From Paenibacillus beijingensis (GTDB taxonomy: Bacteria; Bacillota; Bacilli; Paenibacillales; Paenibacillaceae), in contig NZ_CP011058.1 of the NCBI RefSeq assembly GCF_000961095.1, positions 1,393,001 to 1,457,000 of the forward strand: a stretch of 64,000 bases of DNA. Direction: 5' to 3'. Of the stretch, positions 16,869-23,616 are shown piece after piece. The notes below the pieces were generated by a model. That model saw nothing but the letters and a program-made list of their open reading frames with translations, was not told where the DNA came from and did no database searches. Each line of letters opens with the position of its first letter. The first letter of the stretch is position 1. The translations under genes were made by a program, and so were the position numbers.

Positions 16869-17612
16869 ATGGTTCAAACGCTGGAAGGGAAAGTAGCATT
16901 GGTAACAGGGGCGTCTCGAGGCATCGGACAAAAGATTGCCGAAACGTTGGCTTCGGCTGGCGCGAAGGTCGTTGTGAATTACGCAAGCAGCCCGGCGAAA
17001 GCAGAAGAAGTCGTGAACGGCATTCGACAAAGTGGCGGCGAAGCGATTGCCGTGCAAGCCGATATCGGGAAAGTCTCGGAAGTGGAACGGCTGTTCGACG
17101 AAACGCTGCGGGCTTATGGGCGATTGGACATTCTCGTGAACAACGCCGGTGTTCTTGCGACGAAGCCGCTTACCTCCATCACGGAAGAGGATTTCGACAA
17201 GCACTTCGCAATTAACGTGAAGGGAACATTCTTCGCGATTCAGCAAGCGGCACGAGTCATGAGCGAGAACGGCCGCATTATTAATTTCTCCACTTCCATT
17301 GTGGGGATGATGCTTCCGACGTACAGCCTTTATGCGGGGACGAAAGGTGCCGTCGAGCAATTTACGCGTCATCTGGCCAAGGAGCTTGGACCGAAGAAAA
17401 TTACGGTCAACGCGATCGCGCCGGGACCGGTGAACACGGAACTGTTTACCGCCGGGAAATCGGAAGAACAGATTAGGATGTATGCCAGTATGAACGCCTT
17501 CGGAAGATTAGGGGAAACAGAGGACATCACCAAAGTCGTTCTTTTCTTAGCGAGCGACGAGTCCCAGTGGATTAACGGGCAGACGATCCGTGCCAACGGC
17601 GGTTCCATCTGA
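16869..17612 (+). CDS. SDR family oxidoreductase, 3-oxoacyl-ACP reductase-like
   Basis: The 247-residue protein is a full-length classical SDR: VTGASRGIG (residues 14-22), NNAG near 87, a Ser within INFSTSIVG, catalytic YAGTK and the conserved N-A-I-A-P-G-PVNTEL segment. The C-terminus FLASDESQWINGQTIRANGG is typical of FabG-like enzymes and glucose-1-dehydrogenase relatives. It follows the first SDR closely. It is not in a fatty-acid cluster, so a role in detoxifying or interconverting small carbonyls is more likely than fatty acid synthesis (inference). Confidence 0.9.
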   Translation: MVQTLEGKVALVTGASRGIGQKIAETLASAGAKVVVNYASSPAKAEEVVNGIRQSGGEAIAVQADIGKVSEVERLFDETLRAYGRLDILVNNAGVLATKPLTSITEEDFDKHFAINVKGTFFAIQQAARVMSENGRIINFSTSIVGMMLPTYSLYAGTKGAVEQFTRHLAKELGPKKITVNAIAPGPVNTELFTAGKSEEQIRMYASMNAFGRLGETEDITKVVLFLASDESQWINGQTIRANGGSI

Positions 17613-17857
17613 TTTCGCGACATCGTTTCGACGAAACATAGTATACATGCCTCGAAGGCCCGGTATCCTTATTGTCGGGGCCTTCGTGTATACCTATTTA
17701 TCACATTTTCAATGAAGACACATTTCAAGCAAGAAGGTCATATCTCTGTTTAGTATCAGGCATTATTGAAGTAACGGGTAACGTTAGTTCAACAACCAGC
17801 GGCAGTCTAGACTATTTCAGTCCAAGGCTGCAGCTGGTTATTATATTGGGGTCAGTC

Positions 17858-17891
17858 TATCCTGAAAATATCGCTATCCTGAAAATATCGC
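17858..17891. repeat. Perfect 17-bp tandem duplication
   Basis: TATCCTGAAAATATCGC occurs twice head to tail, at 17858-17874 and 17875-17891, close to the 3' side of the IS110 element. Confidence 0.85.
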
Positions 17892-17940
17892 TCCGTAATG
17901 TACACCTAAAAAAGGCAGCAAAAAAGTGACCCTTCGGCAA

Positions 17941-17962
17941 ACAAAAAATGCCCAGGGGCATT
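17941..17962 (-). terminator. Terminator after IS110 transposase
   Basis: On the minus strand AATGCC-CCTG-GGCATT is followed by TTTTTTG, 25 bases past the transposase stop. Confidence 0.75.
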
Positions 17963-17986
17963 AGCAACGTATGGTCTGAATAACGA

Positions 17987-19060
17987 TCAGGATGCTGCCG
18001 TATTCACAGTAATTGATACACCTAATGACTCCAGTTTCTTTATGGAATGCTTGATGATCACGTCCCGTTTTCGTTCCTCGTAGTAGTTTGGACCGAGCTC
18101 GATGTAGGATTGTTTCCGCTTAAGGATATAGTAAACCATAGACAATATACTGTGTGCTACTGCGACCGTCGCTCGATTGGCTCCTCGGCGTGCGGCAATC
18201 CGGTGATACTGACTGGATAAATACGTCTCTTTTGTTCTAGCCGCAGCCTTTGCGGCTTCTACAAGCGTACTTCGGAGCTTCTTGTTTCCTTTTCGCGTCT
18301 TTCCGGACAATCGTTTTCCAGCGCTTTCGTTCTGACCCGGACACAGCCCTGCCCAAGAACATAAATGGGCCGCGGAAGGATACTGATCCATATTGGAGCC
18401 AATTTCGGCTAGAATGGTCTCCGCTGTTCTTCGTGCCACACCTGGGATTGTGTCGAGCAGTTCCAGGTCTTCCTCAAAAGGGAGCATGCGCTTTTTTATT
18501 TCCTCATCCAACCTGCGAATCTCTTCGTCCAAATAATCGACGTGACGGAGCTGAGCTCCGAGCATCAGTTTTTGATGAGGTCCCATTAAGCCGTTCAAAG
18601 CTCGCTTCAAGTCCGCTTTTTTGCTTCTCAGCTTCCGTTTTGCCAGATCAGATAAAGCCTCAGGATTGGTTTCACCAGCAATCATCGCTTCAATCATGGC
18701 GCGTCCTGATTTCCCGAGCACATTGCTGGCAACCGAGGAAAGCTTTATGTTTGCACCTTCCAGCACTTTTTGAATGCGGCTGACTTCTCGGGCGCGTTCC
18801 TCAATGAGACTACGACGATACCGGATCAATTCTCTCAGCTCGCGTTGCTCGCGGTTAGGGATAAAACTACCTTTCAATAGTCCGTGACGGAGCAGTCCTG
18901 CAATCCATTCCGCATCTTTAACGTCGGTTTTACGGCCCGGAACATTCTTGATGTGCTGGGCGTTCACAACAAGTGCTTCAATCTCCTCAAGCTCCAACAG
19001 ATTGTATATCGGTTTCCAGTATGGTCCTGTGCTTTCCATAGCAGCATGAGTGCATTAAGA
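17987..19060 (-). pseudogene. IS110-family transposase, truncated at its 5' end
   Basis: The open part (350 codons from 19039) covers the second Glu of the DEDD site (AMESTGPYW), the KTDVKDAEW motif, the coiled middle region and the C-terminal transposase_20 domain (LLDTIPGVARRTAETILAEIG, LCSWAGLCPGQNESAGK). Relatives run to about 400 residues and start with a segment carrying the first catalytic Asp. That segment is missing: the frame meets TAA just before THAAMESTG, and traces in a shifted frame (QEAA) end within about 50 bases, where sigZ sequence begins. Without the first Asp it should be inactive. The break against sigZ marks a deletion or partial insertion. Confidence 0.85.
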
Positions 19061-19095
19061 TGGCTGCCTCTTGAATCTGCATGTTGGGGAAAATG

Positions 19096-19650
19096 TTAAG
19101 ACCTCTTCAAGCGAGGCTCTTCCTGCATGACGCGGTAGTCGATAATATTGCCGTACCGGTCCGCTTCAATCGCACAGCAGCTGGTCATCATGTCCTTTAT
19201 CATCTTCCGGCCCCGCTGCACTCTTGATTTGGCTCCCGAATAAGAGATCCCGAGATGCTCGCTTAGTTCCTTCTGGGACATCTCACTCAGTTCAGAGAGC
19301 TCCAGCGCCTCCCTGTATTTGTCCGGCAACAGCCGGATGACATTTTTCAAGCCGGCGACGGCCTCCTCCGTAAGATCCGGTTCTTCGTATTCATCGGAGA
19401 AACACAGCTGATCCGGCAGTTCCCCGGTTCGTTTCTGTTTCCGGTAATGGTCAACGATGCAGTTCCGCGCGATTTGGTACAGCCAGGCTCGTATTTTCAA
19501 ATCGTCCTTTACGTCGTCCACGCGGGCGAAAGCCTTCATGAACACGTTTTGGACAATATCCTCGGCATCGGGATGAAAATGGGTTTTATGATCGACGAAT
19601 CTTCGGATATGCTCATGGTGCGCTTCCCAAAGCGTTTCAGCCTTCAACAC
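19096..19650 (-). CDS. sigZ: ECF RNA polymerase sigma factor SigZ
   Basis: The 184-residue protein has region 2 (DAEDIVQNVFMKAFARV with AWLYQIARNCIVDHYRK) and region 4 (LPDKYREALELSELSEMSQKELSEHLGISYSGAKSRVQRGRKMI). The C-terminal CCAIEADRYGNIIDYR tail is the mark of Bacillus SigZ. It has no adjacent anti-sigma gene; the downstream sequence is occupied by the broken IS110 element, so a neighbour may have been lost. It is divergent from the aldo/keto reductase. Because the stop codon lies close to the IS junction, the last few residues (EPRLKRS) could have been altered. Confidence 0.9.
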   Translation of the reverse strand: MLKAETLWEAHHEHIRRFVDHKTHFHPDAEDIVQNVFMKAFARVDDVKDDLKIRAWLYQIARNCIVDHYRKQKRTGELPDQLCFSDEYEEPDLTEEAVAGLKNVIRLLPDKYREALELSELSEMSQKELSEHLGISYSGAKSRVQRGRKMIKDMMTSCCAIEADRYGNIIDYRVMQEEPRLKRS

Positions 19651-19753
19651 AATTCACTCTCCTCCGACCAAAAAGTTTTCAAGATTGCTGCGTCTGCTTC
19701 CTTTTTGCTGCGTCCCCTTTAGTGTAAACCATATTCCGGAAGGAGAGAAGGCA

Positions 19754-20785
19754 ATGAAGTACAATTTGCTTGGTAACACAGGAGTGATGATTTCGGAAAT
19801 CGGTCTCGGCACGATGACGTTCGGCGGCGGGGAGATGTGGGGCGCATTCGGTTCGCTTGGCGTAAAGGAAGCGGAGCGGTTGGTGGATCATGCGCTGGAC
19901 GCCGGCGTGAACTTTTTCGATACGGCTAATGCCTATGCGGAAGGGCAATCCGAAGAGATACTCGGAAAAACGTTAAAGTCGAAACGGCACCAAGCGATCA
20001 TCGCCACGAAAGTGAGAGCTCGCATGGGGCCGGGTCCTAATGATCTCGGCTTATCCCGGCTGCATATCATCCGGCAAGTGGAAGAAAGTCTGAGGCGGCT
20101 GGAGACCGATTATATCGACCTGTACCAAATTCACAATCCGGACCAGCTAACCGATTGGGAAGAAACGCTTCGCGCGCTCGACGACCTTGTACGCAGCGGC
20201 AAAGTTCGCTACATCGGCTCATCCAACATGCAAGGATGGGAAATCATGAAGGCGCGCGGGATATCGGCATTACGAGGTCTCGAGGCGTTCAAGAGCAGCC
20301 AATCCTACTACTCGCTTGCGGCACGCGAGATCGAGCGGGAAATGATCCCGGTTCTGAACGATCAGAAGATGGGGTTAATCGTTTGGAGCCCGTTATCGGG
20401 CGGTTTCTTGTCCGGCAAATATACGCGTGACAATCAAGGGGGCGCAGATGACCGGCATAACAAGGCATCTTTTCCTCCCGTGGATAAGGAGAAAGCATTT
20501 CGGATCGTGGATGTGCTCTCGGACATTGCTGCGGAACGCGAAGCAACAGTGGCCCAGATCGCTCTCGCATGGGTGCTGAATCAACAGACGGTCACCAGCA
20601 TTATCGTCGGAGCGAGAAGCCCCGAGCAGCTAACGAACAATTTGGACGCATCCGGCATCCTTTTGACCGAAGCAGAATTAAGCCGCCTGGATGAAGTGAG
20701 CCGGCTGCCGATCGAGTACCCTAAATGGCCTTTTCTCGAAGATAACGATTCCATCGTTCGGAAACATTCGGCAATAGCTCGATAA
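19754..20785 (+). CDS. Aldo/keto reductase
   Basis: This is a full-length (about 343 residues) NADPH-dependent aldo/keto reductase of the YajO/AKR type. The tetrad is visible: Asp and Tyr in FFDTANAYAEG, Lys in IIATKVR and His in LYQIHNPD. The C-terminal cofactor segment SIIVGARSPEQLTNNLDAS is also present. The start is ATG 19754 (MKYNLLGNTG), supported by AAGGAGAGAAGG; upstream codons are not of this family. It diverges from sigZ and precedes the merR gene. The substrate is likely a small aldehyde or sugar carbonyl, but the sequence does not fix it. Confidence 0.93.
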   Translation: MKYNLLGNTGVMISEIGLGTMTFGGGEMWGAFGSLGVKEAERLVDHALDAGVNFFDTANAYAEGQSEEILGKTLKSKRHQAIIATKVRARMGPGPNDLGLSRLHIIRQVEESLRRLETDYIDLYQIHNPDQLTDWEETLRALDDLVRSGKVRYIGSSNMQGWEIMKARGISALRGLEAFKSSQSYYSLAAREIEREMIPVLNDQKMGLIVWSPLSGGFLSGKYTRDNQGGADDRHNKASFPPVDKEKAFRIVDVLSDIAAEREATVAQIALAWVLNQQTVTSIIVGARSPEQLTNNLDASGILLTEAELSRLDEVSRLPIEYPKWPFLEDNDSIVRKHSAIAR

Positions 20786-20873
20786 AAATAAGACTTATGG
20801 AAAAAACCAAAGGCGACTTCCGGCATGCTCGCTCACCCCCGTCTCCAAGCACGCGAAATGCATATAAATTCTC

Positions 20874-20905
20874 TTGAGTATTACACCGATGTCAGGGTTT
20901 ATAAT
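20874..20905 (+). promoter_or_regulatory. MerR-type promoter of the merR gene (long spacer with operator)
   Basis: -35 TTGAGT (20874-20879) and -10 TATAAT (20900-20905) are separated by 20 bases, too long for normal sigma-A use but right for a MerR activator. The spacer contains ACACC-GA-TGTCAGGG, which matches the full palindrome in the thioredoxin promoter at the same register. Confidence 0.75.
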
Positions 20906-20938
20906 GAAATTGTATCCTATGAGAAGGAGTTGCTTCGC

Positions 20939-21310
20939 ATGAGAATCGGAGAACTGTCCACCCGTACCGGGGTTAGCATTCGCTCGTTGCGTTATTACGA
21001 GCAGCAGGGTCTGCTCGCTCCCGATCGACAAGGGAACGGTTACCGCGAATATTCGCTGCTTGCGGAAGATCAGGTGCGTACAATTAAGTTTTATTTGGAC
21101 CTCGGACTATCGACGGAGCAAATCGCCGGGTTTTTGCAGTGCGTCCTGAAGAACAAAGAAGCATTCTGCCGGGAAGTGCTCCCCATTTATCGGCAGAAGC
21201 TGGCGGAAATCGACGATCAGATCCAGCTTCTGCAAAATATCAAATCGAATTTGGAGGACCGCATCCACTCGATCTTGAACGAACGACAAATCGACGAACA
21301 GGAGGCTTGA
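20939..21310 (+). CDS. MerR family transcriptional regulator
   Basis: The 123-residue protein starts MRIGELSTRTGVSIRSLRYYEQQGLL, a canonical MerR winged helix-turn-helix. It continues with RTIKFYLDLGLSTEQIAGFLQC and a C-terminal dimerisation coiled coil (LAEIDDQIQLLQNIKSNLEDRI). Start ATG 20939 has AAGGAG at 9 bases. There are two Cys (in FLQCVL and AFCREV), but not the paired C-terminal metal loop of CueR or MerR, so a redox or organic ligand is more likely than a metal. Matching operators in its own promoter and upstream of the convergent thioredoxin gene indicate it controls both. Confidence 0.92.
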   Translation: MRIGELSTRTGVSIRSLRYYEQQGLLAPDRQGNGYREYSLLAEDQVRTIKFYLDLGLSTEQIAGFLQCVLKNKEAFCREVLPIYRQKLAEIDDQIQLLQNIKSNLEDRIHSILNERQIDEQEA

Positions 21311-21315
21311 TCCAT

Positions 21316-21337
21316 AAGCATGTACGATATCATGCTT
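21316..21337. terminator. Small convergent hairpin between merR and the thioredoxin gene
   Basis: AAGCATG (21316-21322) pairs with CATGCTT (21331-21337) around an 8-base loop between the two convergent stops. It lacks a T-run, so it is weak evidence for termination. Confidence 0.4.
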
Positions 21338-21347
21338 CTGCGCAATT

Positions 21348-21665
21348 CTATAGATATCGGCTAACAAGAGTCTGCAACTGGTTTTTAGACTTGAAGCCGA
21401 CGATTCTATCCACTGCCTGACCGTTCTTGAACACGATAAGCGTCGGAAGGCTCATCACGTTGAAGCTGCCGGGGGTTATCGGATCATCATCCACATTCAA
21501 CTTGACGATCTTCAAGCCCGGTATTTCGATATCTAACTCTTCAAGAACCGGCGCGATCATTTTGCAAGGCGGGCACCAGTTCGCCCAGAAGTCGACGAGT
21601 ACCGTCTGAGCGGATTCAACAACGTCTTTGAAGCTTGCGTCCGTTACGTCTGAAATAGCCATCAT
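21348..21665 (-). CDS. Thioredoxin-like protein with WCPPC active site
   Basis: This 105-residue single thioredoxin fold carries FWANWCPPCKMIAPVLEEL, the cis-Pro loop SLPTLIVFKNG and the C-terminal helix. The active site is CPPC instead of the standard CGPC, which usually shifts redox potential. ATG 21665 is taken as the start because AAGGAAGG lies 7 bases upstream; the adjacent ATG 21662 is possible. It is preceded by a tiny ORF with a strong ribosome site and by a MerR-type promoter, and converges on the merR gene. It is probably cytoplasmic and reduces protein disulfides during the stress sensed by MerR (inference). Confidence 0.9.
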   Translation of the reverse strand: MMAISDVTDASFKDVVESAQTVLVDFWANWCPPCKMIAPVLEELDIEIPGLKIVKLNVDDDPITPGSFNVMSLPTLIVFKNGQAVDRIVGFKSKNQLQTLVSRYL

Positions 21666-21679
21666 ACACACACCTTCCT

Positions 21680-21742
21680 TAAAATGTTTTCGCCGACCGC
21701 CATTTCTGAAGCAGCTGCTTCTCGAATAAAACAGAACTCATC
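21680..21742 (-). CDS. Possible 20-residue leader peptide upstream of thioredoxin
   Basis: This short frame begins ATG at 21742 directly behind a near-perfect site (AAGGAGGTGA, 9 bases from GGAGG to ATG). It encodes MSSVLFEKQL followed by LQKWRSAKTF and stops with TAA at 21680-21682. The stop overlaps the AAGGAAGG site of the thioredoxin gene, so translation of one could feed the other. It lies between the MerR-type promoter and trx. No homologue is known to me. It may be a genuine small protein, a leader, or the remnant of a longer gene. Confidence 0.45.
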
Positions 21743-21796
21743 GCAGGTCACCTCCTTATCATGCATCATCTATTCGTCATGTTTCCGTGTGGTGTA

Positions 21797-21828
21797 ATCA
21801 TACCCCCTGACACTGGTGTCAGGGTCAA
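21797..21828 (-). promoter_or_regulatory. MerR-type promoter and operator of the thioredoxin gene
   Basis: On the minus strand -35 TTGACC (21828-21823) and -10 TATGAT (21802-21797) are separated by 20 bases. The spacer region holds the palindrome CCCTGACAC-TG-GTGTCAGGG (21805-21824, read on +), with 9-bp arms. Geometry and half-site match the promoter of the neighbouring merR gene. Confidence 0.8.
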
Positions 21829-21893
21829 GAGATTTTTTCATTTTAACCTTCAGGGATTCATCTCCCCTTGGCGTCATCCATCAAAACAAAAAA

Positions 21894-21912
21894 CCACTTC
21901 TAAATGAAGTGG
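21894..21912 (-). terminator. Rho-independent terminator, minus strand
   Basis: CCACTTC-(5 nt)-GAAGTGG followed on the minus strand by TTTTTTGTTTTG, 12 bases beyond the stop of the 48-residue ORF. Confidence 0.8.
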
Positions 21913-21924
21913 CTTGATTTAATA

Positions 21925-22071
21925 CTATCGAAACCATACATCGTGTACTTCAATGAAAGTCAGGCAGCCAGAGATATTTCCTTCATACAGTGTTATCCAC
22001 TGCCCATTATGACGCTGAAAACCGGCTTCACATTTTTCTCCGCGTACATCAAACAATGTAATTCGAGCCAT
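21925..22071 (-). CDS. Small hypothetical protein (48 residues)
   Basis: The frame encodes MARITLFDVRGEKCEAGF and ends IEVHDVWFR. It is rich in aromatics and alternates like a small beta-sheet protein. It is followed by a strong terminator, which argues that a real transcript ends here. The ribosome site is weak (GCGGAA), so it could instead be the tail of a longer, decayed gene transcribed from the 234-residue gene upstream. I do not recognise a family. Confidence 0.4.
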   Translation of the reverse strand: MARITLFDVRGEKCEAGFQRHNGQWITLYEGNISGCLTFIEVHDVWFR

Positions 22072-22140
22072 TGAAATTCCGCATATTTCTCATCGATTAA
22101 AGGCTTGAAGAATTGTGCAGGGTACACGTTATGAATTCAA

Positions 22141-22830
22141 TCAACTTTTAATCTGGAGACCGTTTTTATGGAAGTAACTCTCCAGATATTCCGCCTCTTC
22201 TTTACACACTTTGAGCAACCTCCGCAAGATTCCGAAATCGTCTTCTGGTTCCTTTTTGTTTTTACGAAGTTGTATTCTCCATTTTTTTTCTACGGGGATG
22301 ATCGTCACAGTCGAATGGCCGCCTACAGCAGTCGAAATTTTTTGATTATCATAAACTATATCTATCAATTGAGATGGGTGAAAAATGCTCGAGAAAGCAA
22401 AGTATGAGCCTTCTGCTTCCAGCTTTAAAGCCTCTTCCAGCAATTCATTCGTCTGTTTGCGGTTAAACGTTGGGGGAGTGGGCAGCTGTTGTGCCCGTAA
22501 TAAAATCAATCCTTTTTCTTCATAGTCGAACATAAAAGCAAATGCATATAGGGTATAGATTCGGTTATTGTACATGGTGAATAGTTGTTCGATGTCTTGC
22601 TTCTCGATTGGCCTTAACCGAGTAAAATCTATGTGTAGTATATTACCTTCTTTGAGAATGGGAGCAGTATAAGAATCGGGATGGAATTGGAACATCACAT
22701 GGCTTGGGTCTTTCTTGGATTGGATTATAAACGGGTTATACTCTGCAAGCTTGATCATGTTATCCAAATTTAGTTTCATTGTTCCGTACGTTTCTTCACG
22801 CACATATTCCATTAACGAATCAAATAGCAT
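22141..22830 (-). CDS. Hypothetical protein (229 residues), family not recognised
   Basis: Start MLFDSLMEYVREETYG is supported by GAGGAGGG a few bases upstream; the longer frame from 22845 adds only RRAP-type residues and has no site. The protein is soluble with mixed alpha/beta character, no signal peptide, and a middle segment RIYTLYAFAFMFDYEEKGLILLRAQQLPTPPTFN. The C-terminus is basic and helical (GILRRLLKVCKEEAEYLESYF). I see no catalytic motif. It precedes the 48-residue frame and the terminator at 21894-21912, so those may share its transcript. Confidence 0.6.
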   Translation of the reverse strand: MLFDSLMEYVREETYGTMKLNLDNMIKLAEYNPFIIQSKKDPSHVMFQFHPDSYTAPILKEGNILHIDFTRLRPIEKQDIEQLFTMYNNRIYTLYAFAFMFDYEEKGLILLRAQQLPTPPTFNRKQTNELLEEALKLEAEGSYFAFSSIFHPSQLIDIVYDNQKISTAVGGHSTVTIIPVEKKWRIQLRKNKKEPEDDFGILRRLLKVCKEEAEYLESYFHKNGLQIKS

Positions 22831-23028
22831 AGGAGCCCTCCTCAAAAAACTATTTCAGGATCGCCTGCAAAATAGGAATATACAACGAGTCGAAGCCCGT
22901 CATACAAGAGGCTACTCTACTCTGAAGTTTAAAGCGCACGTCAAAATAAATCAACTCATTACATCTCGGCATCTATGCTCCCGACGGGAAATATATTTAC
23001 CGCGACCCGTAAACAAGCCGTATGGGGA

Positions 23029-23065
23029 CCGATTCACATTTTCGGGTTTGCCGAAGCCGAATCGG
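23029..23065. terminator. Nested intergenic hairpin
   Basis: Outer arms CCGATTC (23029-23035) and GAATCGG (23059-23065) enclose an inner stem TTCGG/CCGAA (23041-23045/23051-23055). It lies just past the SWIM remnant on the minus strand. There is no T-run. Confidence 0.45.
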
Positions 23066-23082
23066 TATGGGCTTATAGTGGT

Positions 23083-23349
23083 TTATTGGACCTTCGCCAA
23101 TTCATCCAGAAACGCGGGACGCCTGTTGTATTGGTTTTCTAATTGAAGAACGATCTCATTCTGGCTCGCTTTGCCGGCAATTTTTTTGTAACGCTTCAGC
23201 ATGCCGCATACGCGCTGATACTTTTTGCGGTTGGAAGATGCACTGGCAGCGTTATAGATCTGATCCGCATAGATCCGTTTGACTTCTTCGCTGTATTTCT
23301 CAGACAGACGGGCGGCATGCTCGCCTGGAAGGCTCATGATCCTTAACAA
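23083..23349 (-). pseudogene. C-terminal remnant of a SWIM zinc-finger protein
   Basis: The 88 residues (from SLPGEHAARLSEKYSEEVKR to RRPAFLDELAKVQ) match the extreme C-terminus of bacterial SWIM zinc-finger proteins, which are several hundred residues long. The zinc finger and everything before it are missing. The upstream sequence belongs to an unrelated small gene, so the 5' end was lost in a rearrangement near 23340-23350. The frame starts only at a TTG without a ribosome site. It is treated as non-functional. Confidence 0.65.
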
Positions 23350-23400
23350 TAATGGAAATAGCTCTTTGATCCGAAATTGCGATAAGAGAAATATTGTTGC

Positions 23401-23547
23401 TCATGAATCCCATTCCTTACGAGATCTTTTTACTTCATCTAGAAGTTCCTTGCCTCGTTCAGGCGATAATGTCCCAGCCGCTTCCAAAAAATCATCAATC
23501 GAGTAATGATCCTCTTGAGCTTGGTTATCGATTTTTTTGGGGATCAT
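23401..23547 (-). CDS. Small acidic protein resembling a type II antitoxin (48 residues)
   Basis: ATG 23547 has GGAGGG 6 bases upstream. The product starts MIPKKIDNQAQEDHYS and continues IDDFLEAAGTLSPERGKELLDEV with a KEWDS end. This is a short, acidic, helical layout like VapB/DUF2281-type antitoxin tails, but the match is only by appearance. A second frame starting MSNNISLIAISDQRAI overlaps its stop by ATGA, as toxin genes often do. That frame ends after 34 residues, at the point where the SWIM remnant begins, so a partner may have been truncated. Confidence 0.45.
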   Translation of the reverse strand: MIPKKIDNQAQEDHYSIDDFLEAAGTLSPERGKELLDEVKRSRKEWDS

Positions 23548-23616
23548 CTTTATCCCTCCAATGTCGTACATTTTATATCAATTATAACATACCCGTTACA
23601 GTTTCAATTTAAGCTC

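Larger units (their letters stand above)
17613..17986. other. Intergenic region between SDR and IS110, no gene
   Basis: It holds a hairpin just past the SDR stop (CGAAGGCCC 17653-17661 with GGGCCTTCG 17678-17686, no T-run), a perfect 17-bp tandem duplication (17858-17891), and the minus-strand terminator of the IS110 gene. The 85-codon ORF at 17672-17929 has no ribosome site and no recognisable content. Confidence 0.6.

Noticed and set aside
17672..17929. 85-codon ORF after the second SDR gene
   Set aside because: No ribosome site, overlaps a hairpin and a tandem repeat, and the product resembles nothing I know.
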